Positions 1-8,330 of a stretch of DNA of 64,000 nt are shown piece after piece. The stretch is taken from NCBI GenBank assembly GCA_964490435.1, contig CAZBCF010000001.1:1-64000 (forward strand), read 5' to 3'. The stretch is from IMCC26077 sp964490435. GTDB taxonomy: Bacteria; Actinomycetota; Actinomycetes; Nanopelagicales; Nanopelagicaceae. The position numbers and the translations under genes are program-made. The notes beneath the pieces were generated by a model. It searched no databases, was not told the origin of the DNA, and saw only the letters and a list, made by a program, of their open reading frames with translations. Position 1 is the first letter of the stretch. Each line of letters begins with the position of its first letter.

Positions 1-354
1 TCTCCATCGTCTGGAGGGCTGCCTTCCAATGCAAAGGCGCTGACAGTCGCAGGAAAGAATCTCACTGTCGCTGACCTTGCCGTTGGCGCAACCACTGTTG
101 CTACTTTTCCAAAAAGTGGACTGACCACCTCCGTGCTTGTTACTCGCTTAGACGAGAAGAATTTCATTGCACTCAAACCAGTGTGCACCCATGCGGGTGG
201 CCCAGTTGAACTCTCGGGCGGCTCACTACTCTGCGTTTGGCATAACTCTCGCTTCAACCAACGAACCGGCGCGGTTACTAACGGCCCTGCGAGTGATCCG
301 CTACCGACAGAGAGCGTCGCGCTCTTCGGCGACACCGTCTATTACGTTCCTTGA
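1..354 (+). CDS. Rieske [2Fe-2S] protein, C-terminal part
   Basis: The reading frame is open from base 1, so the start lies upstream; 117 residues are visible. A Cys-Thr-His followed by Cys-Val-Trp-His gives the two Cys and two His ligands of a Rieske [2Fe-2S] cluster, and the chain ends in the usual beta-rich tail with a TGAV...GPAS...P pattern. A Ser/Gly/Ala-rich stretch precedes the domain, typical of the linker after an export signal in short actinobacterial Rieske proteins, but the N-terminus is not visible. It probably acts as an electron carrier; the partner is unknown. The SelA-like gene starts 24 bp downstream on the same strand and may be co-transcribed. Confidence 0.85.
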   Translation, partial: SPSSGGLPSNAKALTVAGKNLTVADLAVGATTVATFPKSGLTTSVLVTRLDEKNFIALKPVCTHAGGPVELSGGSLLCVWHNSRFNQRTGAVTNGPASDPLPTESVALFGDTVYYVP

Positions 355-378
355 TTTCGCTGATAAATCTGAGCTGAC

Positions 379-1488
379 ATGGGAATCTACGAATCACTCG
401 GTGTGAAAACTCGGATCAACGCCGCCGCTTGCTACACGGCTTTGGGTGGCTCCATCATGCCTAAAGAAGTCCTTGATTCGATGATAGATGCTGCGAAATC
501 TTTCATCTCACTCCACGAATTACAACAACGTGCCGGTGAACGCATTGCCAAACTTACCAAGAATGAAGGCGCATATATAACTACGGGCGCTGCAGCAGGA
601 ATCGTGCTTTCGATTCTCGCCTGTCGAACACGCGGTAACCTCAGTGAGATTCAACGGATCATCGATGGTAGTGCAGCGCGTTCTGAGGTCATCATGTTCG
701 CCGGTCATCGGATTCCATACGATGCTGCGATCCGTTTAGCAGGTTCAGAACTTGTGACTGTAGGTGATGCAATACAGGCCTTCGATTACCAATTGGAGGC
801 GCGAATCAATGAAAACACGAGTGCGATTTTCTTCTGCGCTGGCGAACATCTTGCCCGACCAGCTCTCTCTCTTGAGAAGACCGTCGCCATTGCTGCGAAA
901 AATGGGGTTCCGGTCATCGTCGATGCTGCAGCACAGTTACCTCCAGTCTCTAATCTCTGGAGATTTACCCACGAACTCGGCGCTGATTTAGCGATTTTTA
1001 GCGGTGGCAAAGCGCTACGTGGCCCGCAATCTAGTGGATTAGTAGTCGGAAAACGTGATCTCATCGAAGCAGTACGAGCAAATGGCGCTCCGTTCCAACG
1101 ATTAGGTCGCGCTTTCAAAGCGAGCAAAGAAGAGATTGCTGGGTTGCTCACCGCTATCGAACTTTATATTCAACGAGATCACGGCGCGGATTGGCAGCGG
1201 TGGAGTGATGTAGTCGATATGTGGCGTCTTGCGCTCGAAGGTAAGGGCGCATGCACAGTGATGCGCGAAGAAATCAACGAAGCAGGACAACCCACTCCAC
1301 GAATCACTATCACATTACCGAATGATTCTGCGCTTGAAGTCGTCGAAAAATTACAGAGCCTCGAGCCAGTAGTTGAGGTACTCCACGATTCGCGACGAAT
1401 CATCTGGATTAGTCCAGACTCCTTGCAAGAAGGAGAGGCTGAAATAGTCGTGCAACAACTGCTAAAGGCTTTGCCGCAAAAACATTAG
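379..1488 (+). CDS. SelA-like PLP-dependent enzyme
   Basis: A 369-residue fold-type I PLP enzyme of the SelA / D-glucosaminate-6-phosphate ammonia-lyase-like group. Seen in sequence: a phosphate-binding TTGAAAG turn near residue 69, the VDAAAQLPP segment near 181 holding the Asp that pairs with the pyridine nitrogen, and FSGGKALRGPQSSG with Lys211 as the likely Schiff-base lysine. No selenocysteine genes are visible, so a role in Sec-tRNA synthesis is unlikely; members of this branch usually act as lyases or racemases on amino-sugar or amino-acid substrates. The substrate is not known. Its stop codon overlaps that of the convergent aldolase gene. Confidence 0.8.
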   Translation: MGIYESLGVKTRINAAACYTALGGSIMPKEVLDSMIDAAKSFISLHELQQRAGERIAKLTKNEGAYITTGAAAGIVLSILACRTRGNLSEIQRIIDGSAARSEVIMFAGHRIPYDAAIRLAGSELVTVGDAIQAFDYQLEARINENTSAIFFCAGEHLARPALSLEKTVAIAAKNGVPVIVDAAAQLPPVSNLWRFTHELGADLAIFSGGKALRGPQSSGLVVGKRDLIEAVRANGAPFQRLGRAFKASKEEIAGLLTAIELYIQRDHGADWQRWSDVVDMWRLALEGKGACTVMREEINEAGQPTPRITITLPNDSALEVVEKLQSLEPVVEVLHDSRRIIWISPDSLQEGEAEIVVQQLLKALPQKH

Positions 1489-2375
1489 ATCGAGGCTTGG
1501 TAAATGCTCTCGATGGCACCATCTAGTACCTTGTCGAACTCACCATCACTCTGCTGCGCGCTCAATCCCTCGGTCAAGGCTCGCGAGAAGCTTGCAATCA
1601 CACCATCATTCTTGGCCAACATCGCATTAGCATCATCACGAGAGTAACCACCCGAAAGCGCGACAACACGGAGCACGCGTGGATGTTTGACTAAGGGCGC
1701 ATAGAAATTAGCTTGAGTGGGCAGGGTCAGTTTCAACATCACATGCTGATCGTTGCTGAGCCGATCAAGTTCTTTGATTATGGCTGCGCGAAGTAATTCC
1801 TCACACTTTTCCTTCTCAGGGCTTTTGATGTCGACTTCTGGCTCGATAATCGGCATCAACCCTCCAGCAAGAATCTGCTTACCAATCTCGAATTGTTGGG
1901 CGACGACTGCATCGATTCCCTTAGGGTTTGCCAGCTTAATAACCGAACGCATCTTGGTTCCAAAGACTCCATGTGACAGTGCACTAGTAATGCGTGCTCC
2001 CAACTGCGGAATTGGTTTCATCACCTGCGCACCATCAACCTCATCAGCCAATCCGTTATCCACCTTAAGGAAGGGAACAATTCCCTTTCGCTGCCAGAGG
2101 AACTCAGCGCTACCTAGTCCATCAATCTGTCGATCCATCGTCATCTCAAAGAGAATAACTCCAAGAATTCGTTCGCTGGTGAAGACTGGACTTTTGATGA
2201 TTCGGGCTCGCATCGCATGCACCAAATCGAACATCTCCGATTCAGTTGCATAGGAACTCTCGTCAATTCCATAGAGCTTCAACGCCTTCGGCGTGCTGCC
2301 ACCACTCTGATCTAATGCCGCGATGAATCCGTTCCGACTTTTGACCTGCGCCAACTGTTCGTCGTAATTTGACAT
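1485..2375 (-). CDS. fda: Fructose-bisphosphate aldolase, class I
   Basis: A 296-residue class I (Schiff-base) aldolase of the Staphylococcus type, which cleaves fructose 1,6-bisphosphate to the two triose phosphates in glycolysis. The N-terminal GFIAALDQSGGSTPKAL block is diagnostic, and MLKLTLPTQ contains the probable Schiff-base lysine. The length equals that of the staphylococcal enzyme. The ATG at 2375 is preceded by a good AGGAG ribosome site. Many actinobacteria rely on a class II metal-dependent aldolase instead; no class II gene is visible here. Confidence 0.93.
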   Translation of the reverse strand: MSNYDEQLAQVKSRNGFIAALDQSGGSTPKALKLYGIDESSYATESEMFDLVHAMRARIIKSPVFTSERILGVILFEMTMDRQIDGLGSAEFLWQRKGIVPFLKVDNGLADEVDGAQVMKPIPQLGARITSALSHGVFGTKMRSVIKLANPKGIDAVVAQQFEIGKQILAGGLMPIIEPEVDIKSPEKEKCEELLRAAIIKELDRLSNDQHVMLKLTLPTQANFYAPLVKHPRVLRVVALSGGYSRDDANAMLAKNDGVIASFSRALTEGLSAQQSDGEFDKVLDGAIESIYQASI

Positions 2376-2400
2376 CTCTCTCCTCGTTGTGAATTCCTGA

Positions 2401-4002
2401 TTAACCTAGCGCTTCGCCCGCGCTCTCTTCACGTGCTGCACGATAGTCCGCATTGGTACGTAGTGGAGTCTCGCGCAAGAATAATGCGAGGAATACCCCG
2501 AATAATGTCACCGGCGCCGCCACGAGAAAGACCACATGGAATGAATTGACGAAGGAATCAATGATGGTCGTTTGGATTGCAGGCGGCAATTTACTTATCC
2601 CTGAGGTGTTGTTGCTGATCCCTGCTAGTTGAGCCTTATCGAAGCCAGCAGTCGCACCAGGATTCTTAGTAGCCAAATCGCTAAAGCCGGCTTCGATGTA
2701 GTGGTTCAATCGATTGGTCAAAATTGCCCCAAAGAATGCAGTCCCAAAGACACTGCCCAGTGATCTAAAGAAGGTGTTGGAACTTGTTGCGATTCCCATA
2801 TCTTTGAAATCCACTGCATTCTGCAACGCAATGACGATGGTCTGCATCGATAGACCTAGGCCTACACCAACAGTGATTGCGAATAATGCCAACTGCCAAT
2901 AGGGCGAATCTGCCTTGAGCGTTGCCATCGCGAGGATTCCGAGAGTCATGATTGCGGTGCCAGCAATCGGGAAGCGCTTATATTTTCCGGTGCGACTGAT
3001 GGCCTTTCCGCTGAAGATAGAAGTGGAGACTATGCCCAACATCAATGGAATCAATTTTAAGCCGGCCTCAGTAGCGCCGTAACCCTTTACCACTTGCATG
3101 TATAGCGGAATCATGACGATCGCGCCAAACATTCCGGCACCAATCACCGCACCCAAACCCGAAGTCAGCGAGAAGGTGTGATTCTTAAAGAGTGCGAGCG
3201 GGATGATCGGTTCTTTTGCTCGCGACTCCCACCAGAGAAAGATAATGACAAGAGCAAGCCCGAGCGCTGCCGAAAGGATTGTGTGTCCATCTCGCCAGCC
3301 ATCTTCGGGACCAAAGACTGATACGGCAAAGAGTAGGGAGGTGACACCTGCCACCATCAAGAGCGCACCAAGATAATCAATCGAGTGCTCACGCTTTATT
3401 TTCGGAATGTGCAAGACCGCTGATGTGATGATGAGCGAAGCAATTCCGAATGGAAGGTTGATATAGAAGATCCAGCGCCATCCGGTGATTCCCAAGAACT
3501 GATTGGTGTCCGAGAAGAAGCCTCCAAGCAATGGTCCGGCTACCGAAGAAAGTCCCCACACTGCGCCAAAATATCCTTGATATCTGCCGCGCTCACGTGG
3601 GGGCACGATGTCGCCAATGATGACGAAGGCCAACGCCATGAGTCCGCCAGCTCCAAGTCCCTGCAATCCGCGGAACATGATCAATTGCGTCATGCTGGTG
3701 GACGCGCCAGCCAAGAATGAGCCAATTAAGAATGTGACAATTGCAAATTGAAAGACAATTCGACGGCCATACAAATCTGAAATTTTCCCATACAGCGGAG
3801 TGGATGCAGTCGAGGTGAGCAGGTACGCGGTGACGACCCAGGTGTAGTGATTAAGCCCGTTGAAATCTTCGACAATATTCTTCAGGGCGGTAGAGACGAT
3901 TGTTTGATCAAGCGCAGCGAGGAGCAATCCCGTCATCAAGCCGCTCAGGATGATCATAATCTCGCGATGCGTATGCTCTTTTCGTTCTACTGGCTCGCTC
4001 AT
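2401..4002 (-). CDS. MFS drug exporter, DHA2 (14-TM) family
   Basis: A 533-residue major facilitator protein of the EmrB/QacA (DHA2) type, an H+-driven multidrug exporter in the plasma membrane. Helix 1 carries LDQTIVSTAL, the DHA2 motif D1, followed by LYGKISDLYGRR (motif A) and a GxLxGPxLGG-like antiporter motif C (SVAGPLLGGFFSD). Hydropathy fits 14 helices. The ATG at 4002 has a GGGGAG ribosome site 5 nt upstream. The gene lies 25 bp beyond fda; a scaffold gap starts 16 bp upstream of the start, so the promoter is incomplete. The substrate cannot be told. Confidence 0.9.
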   Translation of the reverse strand: MSEPVERKEHTHREIMIILSGLMTGLLLAALDQTIVSTALKNIVEDFNGLNHYTWVVTAYLLTSTASTPLYGKISDLYGRRIVFQFAIVTFLIGSFLAGASTSMTQLIMFRGLQGLGAGGLMALAFVIIGDIVPPRERGRYQGYFGAVWGLSSVAGPLLGGFFSDTNQFLGITGWRWIFYINLPFGIASLIITSAVLHIPKIKREHSIDYLGALLMVAGVTSLLFAVSVFGPEDGWRDGHTILSAALGLALVIIFLWWESRAKEPIIPLALFKNHTFSLTSGLGAVIGAGMFGAIVMIPLYMQVVKGYGATEAGLKLIPLMLGIVSTSIFSGKAISRTGKYKRFPIAGTAIMTLGILAMATLKADSPYWQLALFAITVGVGLGLSMQTIVIALQNAVDFKDMGIATSSNTFFRSLGSVFGTAFFGAILTNRLNHYIEAGFSDLATKNPGATAGFDKAQLAGISNNTSGISKLPPAIQTTIIDSFVNSFHVVFLVAAPVTLFGVFLALFLRETPLRTNADYRAAREESAGEALG

Positions 4003-4018
4003 TTCGCTCCCCTACTCG

Positions 4019-4118
4019 NNNNNNNNNNNNNNNNNNNNNNNNNNNNNNNNNNNNNNNNNNNNNNNNNNNNNNNNNNNNNNNNNNNNNNNNNNNNNNNNNN
4101 NNNNNNNNNNNNNNNNNN
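4019..4118. other. Scaffold gap (100 N)
   Basis: Exactly 100 ambiguous bases, the conventional placeholder for a gap of unknown size. It removes the last few codons and stop of argG. The two sides do not share sequence, so this gap appears to be real missing sequence. Any reading frame that crosses it is meaningless. Confidence 0.99.
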
Positions 4119-5437
4119 ATCTCTGCAACTAATCTGAATTCACCAGAGCCTAACTGGCCTTGCTTGGTGTACATCTCTAACTTGGCTCGCGTATCCGCTA
4201 TATCGAGATTGCGCATCGTGAGTTGACCGATGCGATCTGTTGGCCCAAATGCTGCATCGTGGGTTCGCTCCATCGATAGCTTCTCAGGGTGGTAACTGAA
4301 ATTCGGCCCCGAAGTATCGATGACCGAAAAGTCATCACCACGACGCAATCGCAACGTGACTGACCCAGTGACTGCGCTGGCAACCCAACGCTGAAGTGAT
4401 TCGCGGAGCATAAGCGCCTGAGGATCAAGCCAACGCCCCTCATAGAGCAATCGCCCAAGTCTGCGCCCCTCAGCATGGTAGTTAGCGAGGGTGTCCTCGT
4501 TATGAATTGCACTGAGCAAACGTTCGTACGCTGCGAATAGTAGAGCCATGCCCGGAGCTTCGTAGATTCCACGACTCTTCGCTTCAATGATCCTATTCTC
4601 GATTTGATCGCTCATTCCTAAACCATGTCGACCACCGATTGCGTTGGCAGCACGAATCAGTGAAACCGAATCACTGAACTTCTCGCCATTTATCGAAACT
4701 GGACGACCTTGATAGAAGTCGATGCGAACATCTTCGCTCTCGATTGGTACTGAAGAATCCCAGAACTTGACTCCCATTATTGGTTCGACAATCTCAATTG
4801 ACGCGCTCAATTGTTCGAGTTGCTTAGCTTCGTGCGTTGCACCGAGAATATTCGCGTCAGTCGAATAGGCCTTCTCAACGCTATCGCGATAGGGCAGTTT
4901 CTGAGCAACCAACCATTCAGACATCTCTTTTCGCCCGCCTAATTCGCGAACAAAATCTCGATCTAACCATGGCTTATAAATACGCAAGTTGGGGTTGGCA
5001 AGAAGTCCGTATCGATAGAAGCGTTCAATGTCGTTACCCTTATAGGTGGAACCATCGCCCCAAATATCGACTCGATCCTCGAGCATTGCGCGCACGAGCA
5101 ACGTCCCCGTTACTGCGCGACCAAGTGGAGTGGTATTGAAGTACAACTTGCCGCCTGAACGGATATGGAAAGCGCCACAGGCAATAGCAGCCAAGCCCTC
5201 TTCGACAAGAAAACTCTTGCAATCAACTAATCGGGCAACTTCTGCGCCGTACGTCTTGGCGCGACCGGGGACTGTATCGATATCGGGTTCGTCGTATTGG
5301 CCCAAGTCTGCGGTGTAGGCACAGGGAATTGCGCCGTTGGCCCGCATCCATGCCACAGCAACCGAGGTATCTAAGCCACCAGAGAATGCGATACCTACCC
5401 GCTCCCCCTTCGGCAGCGCGGCGAGAACCTTGGACAT
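4119..5437 (-). CDS. argG: Argininosuccinate synthase (3' end in gap)
   Basis: Joins citrulline and aspartate with ATP to give argininosuccinate in arginine synthesis. The visible 439 residues include the N-type ATP pyrophosphatase loop AFSGGLDTS, the FNTTPLGRAVTGT block and GGRHGLGMSDQIENR. Alignment from memory matches the ~447-residue Escherichia coli-type (type 2) enzyme almost end to end, so only a handful of residues plus the stop should be inside the gap. No other arg genes are nearby. The start has no Shine-Dalgarno; a TAGGCT box sits 6 nt upstream, suggesting a leaderless transcript. Confidence 0.95.
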
Positions 5438-5443
5438 AGGTAC

Positions 5444-5449
5444 AGCCTA
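5444..5449 (-). promoter_or_regulatory. Predicted -10 box, leaderless argG
   Basis: Minus-strand TAGGCT, 6 nt before the argG ATG (5437). It fits TANNNT, and transcription would start at or next to the start codon. No -35 element is obvious and no ribosome site precedes the gene. Confidence 0.55.
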
Positions 5450-5535
5450 ACGGAATCGATTCAATCCTTGGCTTAACGCGAGAATAAGGCAGCATCAGCG
5501 AGTGAGCGCCTCTAGTCGCCGCTCATGAATTCTCT

Positions 5536-5541
5536 TATTCT
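5536..5541 (+). promoter_or_regulatory. Predicted -10 box, leaderless membrane-protein gene
   Basis: TATTCT, 7 nt upstream of the ATG at 5549. A second TAGGCT directly abuts the ATG and is probably too close to act. There is no Shine-Dalgarno. Confidence 0.45.
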
Positions 5542-5548
5542 TTAGGCT

Positions 5549-6400
5549 ATGTCGAGCCTCTACACCGGAAGAAGCGGCCTAGGTCGTCTCTTCGCCGTTA
5601 CTACTGTCTTAACGCTTTTCTTGTTCACACTCACTTTTGGTAGTTGGTGGGCCTTGGGCCGCAGCGCTGGTGCTGAGAGTGTTGCAACGTCACTTATCGC
5701 AAACGATGAAGTACGCAGCGGGGTAGCCGAGAAATTAATCGAGCAAGTGACAACAGATGCTGACCCAGAAGTTCTCAAAGTAGTGGAAGAGAAGCGCGAG
5801 CTACTTGTGCAGGCTGTTTCAGATGCGCTCGCCAGTTCCGAAGTAAGTGCAGAGACCAAGAAAATCATCGATGAGATCTACGCCTTCTACACCGGCTCGA
5901 GTCCGAGTGCAACAATCGATGTACAGGCGCTCATCGGACCGATTCTCGATTCAATGTCGAAGATTGATCCCACTTTCAGTGCTCCTGATGTGAAGAATGA
6001 GAAAGTAGCGCCCATCACATTGGATGACACCGGGAGTACGCCCAATTTTGCTCCTATCAAATCTGGATTAGCGATATCGGTCTTCCTGCTCTTTCTACTG
6101 CTTCTACTCTCGATCTTCGGCCTCGCGAAATATTCGAAGTCGAAGAATTCTTTCGTTGGCGTGATTGGTTGGGAGTTTGCCGCAATCGGTTTGATTCTTT
6201 TGACTATCTTCTTCGGTTTAACTGCAGGTGTGAAGGCAGCAACGGCTGACGCAACTGATCCACTCGTTAATTCTGCCGCACCAATCGTGGCTAAGACTTT
6301 TTTGACGATGTTTCGGCTGGAAGGAATATTGCTCTTACTCGTAGGTCTGATTGGAATCGCAGTATGGGCCCGGGCTAGACGAGTACCGCCACAACAATAA
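5549..6400 (+). CDS. Conserved-type integral membrane protein, unknown
   Basis: A 283-residue protein whose family I do not recognise. One hydrophobic helix (about residues 13-34) is followed by roughly 140 mostly polar residues, probably outside the cell, and then three helices (about 172-194, 205-226 and 252-272) ending in a short basic tail. The extracellular part is rich in Val, Glu, Asp and Ala and looks helical. It lies divergent from argG. Its 3' end overlaps the apparent end of ctaB by about 26 bp on the opposite strand. Confidence 0.75.
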   Translation: MSSLYTGRSGLGRLFAVTTVLTLFLFTLTFGSWWALGRSAGAESVATSLIANDEVRSGVAEKLIEQVTTDADPEVLKVVEEKRELLVQAVSDALASSEVSAETKKIIDEIYAFYTGSSPSATIDVQALIGPILDSMSKIDPTFSAPDVKNEKVAPITLDDTGSTPNFAPIKSGLAISVFLLFLLLLLSIFGLAKYSKSKNSFVGVIGWEFAAIGLILLTIFFGLTAGVKAATADATDPLVNSAAPIVAKTFLTMFRLEGILLLLVGLIGIAVWARARRVPPQQ

Positions 6401-7109
6401 GAAGTGAAATNNNNNNNNNNNNNNNNNNNNNNNNNNNNNNNNNNNNNNNNNNNNNNNNNNNNNNNNNNNNNNNNNNNNNNNNNNNNNNNNNNNNNNNNNN
6501 NNNNNNNNNNAGCATCGGAATTTTTGCTCGCGAATAATCGTCTTTGTATTTAATTGCCAGAGCCCAGAAATGTGGGGGTGTCCAGAAGAAGATGACGAGA
6601 AAAAGCAGTAGCGCACTCCACGAGAGTGAATTAGCCACTGCCGCCCAACCGATGAGCACTGGCATACAACCAGCGATTCCACCCCAGACAATATTCTGCG
6701 GTGTACGACGTTTCAGGAGTGCCGTATAAACACCTACATAGAATGCGATTGCAAGAAAGGTAAGCAACGTAGTTAGTGGGTTGGTAAAGAACCAGAAGAT
6801 TGCCAAGGCTGCGAGCGCTAGTCCTAAAGCGAAGATGAAGGCGGTTCTCGTTGAGATTGCTCCGATGATCAATGGTCGCCTCGCGGTACGGCCCATTTCC
6901 ACATCAAGGTCTTGTTCCATAATTTGGTTGAAGGCATTAGCTGAACCCGCAGCGAGTGTTCCACCAAGTAATGTGGCAACGGTTACCCAGAGATCCGGAA
7001 GGCCGCCCTGGGCGAGGACCATCGCAGGTAAGGTCGAAACGAGCAGTAATTCGACGACACGTAACTTCATTAAGGCTACGAGTGAGCGAGAAGTCACAGC
7101 TAAGGACAC
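6375..7109 (-). CDS. ctaB: Protoheme IX farnesyltransferase (interrupted by gap)
   Basis: A UbiA-family membrane prenyltransferase that makes heme O from heme B and farnesyl diphosphate for the terminal oxidase. The 199 residues before the gap hold NAFNQIMEQDLDVEMGRTARRPL, the first Asp-rich (NxxxDxxxD) motif, the second KRRTPQN loop, and FFWTPPHFWAL, which is characteristic of CtaB. Beyond the gap, 11 hydrophobic codons to a stop at 6375 could be the real C-terminus; the frame across the placeholder is not evidence by itself. The methyltransferase gene ends 9 bp upstream, so this may be the last gene of that operon. Confidence 0.9.
   Translation of the reverse strand: MSLAVTSRSLVALMKLRVVELLLVSTLPAMVLAQGGLPDLWVTVATLLGGTLAAGSANAFNQIMEQDLDVEMGRTARRPLIIGAISTRTAFIFALGLALAALAIFWFFTNPLTTLLTFLAIAFYVGVYTALLKRRTPQNIVWGGIAGCMPVLIGWAAVANSLSWSALLLFLVIFFWTPPHFWALAIKYKDDYSRAKIPMXXXXXXXXXXXXXXXXXXXXXXXXXXXXXXXXXXISLLIVVAVLV
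6411..6510. other. Scaffold gap (100 N) inside ctaB
   Basis: A 100-N placeholder that interrupts ctaB. The flanks do not repeat each other. From the normal family length (about 290-300 residues), about 80-90 codons of ctaB are probably missing, so the true gap is likely near 250 bp rather than 100. Confidence 0.97.
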
Positions 7110-7118
7110 ATCCGAACT

Positions 7119-8330
7119 CTAGTCGGTCGGCAGAAAGCCGCCCAACTTCAATCGCGCTTCGAGCGCCGGTTTGATACCCCAGAGCTCACAAGTGTGGCGA
7201 TACTCACGAAGTTTTCCGTGTACACGAGCATCAGCAGGTTTATTCGGCAATCTACTCTCATCAAGAACGGCTCGTATCATGAGATTACGAGCGGTGTGAT
7301 CACCGGAGATAAACTCGAAAACTTCAGACTTGTATCCAGTCACATCTAATAACGTTGCACGCAGGGCATCAGTTAATAGATCCATTTGACGTTCGGCCAA
7401 GATGCCATGCTCGAATATTTGTCCAAGTGGGTCAGGACCGCGGCGCACCTGTCGCTGGAGTTCGTGATGACAGCATGGTGCAGCAAGAATGACCTTCGCC
7501 CCAGCCGCAACGGCCCATGAGAGCGCATCGTCGGTTGCCGTGTCGCACGCGTGGAGCGCGATGGCAATATCTACACCTTGAATTGGCAAATCCGCAATTG
7601 GTGAGTCGATGAAACAGACATCTGATGCTATTCCGAGTTCGAGCGCTATTTTCTCATTTCGAATCCGGGTGTCACCCCGTAAATCCACTCCGATAAATGA
7701 GACAGCACGTTGGTGAAATTGAAAAAATCGAAACGCGGCAAAGGTTAAATACGCATGGCCACAACCTAGGTCGACTAGACGGATGGGCGCCGCTGGTTCG
7801 AGTACTGCACAACTCTTATCCAGAACGCGCAGAAACTCCTCTACTTGTAGGTATTTATCTCGCATCGAAGGCTTGATTCGCCCCGTCGCGTCGGAGATTC
7901 CAACTGCAATTAGTAGTGGATCGTTCTCGTCGAGGAAGCGGTCTTTTTTATGATCATGCTCGTACGATGGCTCCAGATTCACACGTGCGGTTTTGCTGAA
8001 AATCTGATCTCGCTTGCCGACTCGCACCTCGAAACTCTCGTTGCGAGACTCGACGAGGAAATTAGCAAATCCTGCTTCGAGTAATTCCAACTGCTCGAAC
8101 TCACCGAAAGCATAATTTTTTGTCAATACCCGTTCTGCTTGCCTCTCCTGGGTTTGCAACAACAACTCATCTTTGATTAATACAGGACGTAAATCTATTC
8201 TCTCGGCAGGTGGTTGATGATGTCGTCTACGCCCGGAAAATACTGCTCGCACAAAATCTTCCTTGTTGGTTATACGTGCTATTAACTCCTGCTTTACGCC
8301 AGCCCACTTCTCGCTATCTGGCGCACTCAT
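7119..8330 (-). CDS. Class I SAM methyltransferase (Methyltransf_32-like)
   Basis: A 403-residue protein with a C-terminal Rossmann methyltransferase domain. LVDLGCGHAYLTFA (about residue 175) binds SAM, and ALHACDTATDDAL plus AAPCCHHELQ are the hallmark blocks of the GSTCD/METTL25/Trm13-like group, which includes proposed RNA methyltransferases. The N-terminal ~150 residues are a conserved-looking region without a domain I can name. The substrate is unknown. The ATG overlaps the stop of the upstream DMGDH-like gene by 4 nt (ATGA), so the two are translationally coupled, although I see no obvious functional link. Confidence 0.8.
   Translation of the reverse strand: MSAPDSEKWAGVKQELIARITNKEDFVRAVFSGRRRHHQPPAERIDLRPVLIKDELLLQTQERQAERVLTKNYAFGEFEQLELLEAGFANFLVESRNESFEVRVGKRDQIFSKTARVNLEPSYEHDHKKDRFLDENDPLLIAVGISDATGRIKPSMRDKYLQVEEFLRVLDKSCAVLEPAAPIRLVDLGCGHAYLTFAAFRFFQFHQRAVSFIGVDLRGDTRIRNEKIALELGIASDVCFIDSPIADLPIQGVDIAIALHACDTATDDALSWAVAAGAKVILAAPCCHHELQRQVRRGPDPLGQIFEHGILAERQMDLLTDALRATLLDVTGYKSEVFEFISGDHTARNLMIRAVLDESRLPNKPADARVHGKLREYRHTCELWGIKPALEARLKLGGFLPTD

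Noticed and set aside
3908..4118. Extension of the argG frame through the 100-N run into the MFS gene
   Set aside because: The frame crosses a gap of unknown size, so the extra residues after the gap are meaningless; the codons there are the antisense of the MFS start.
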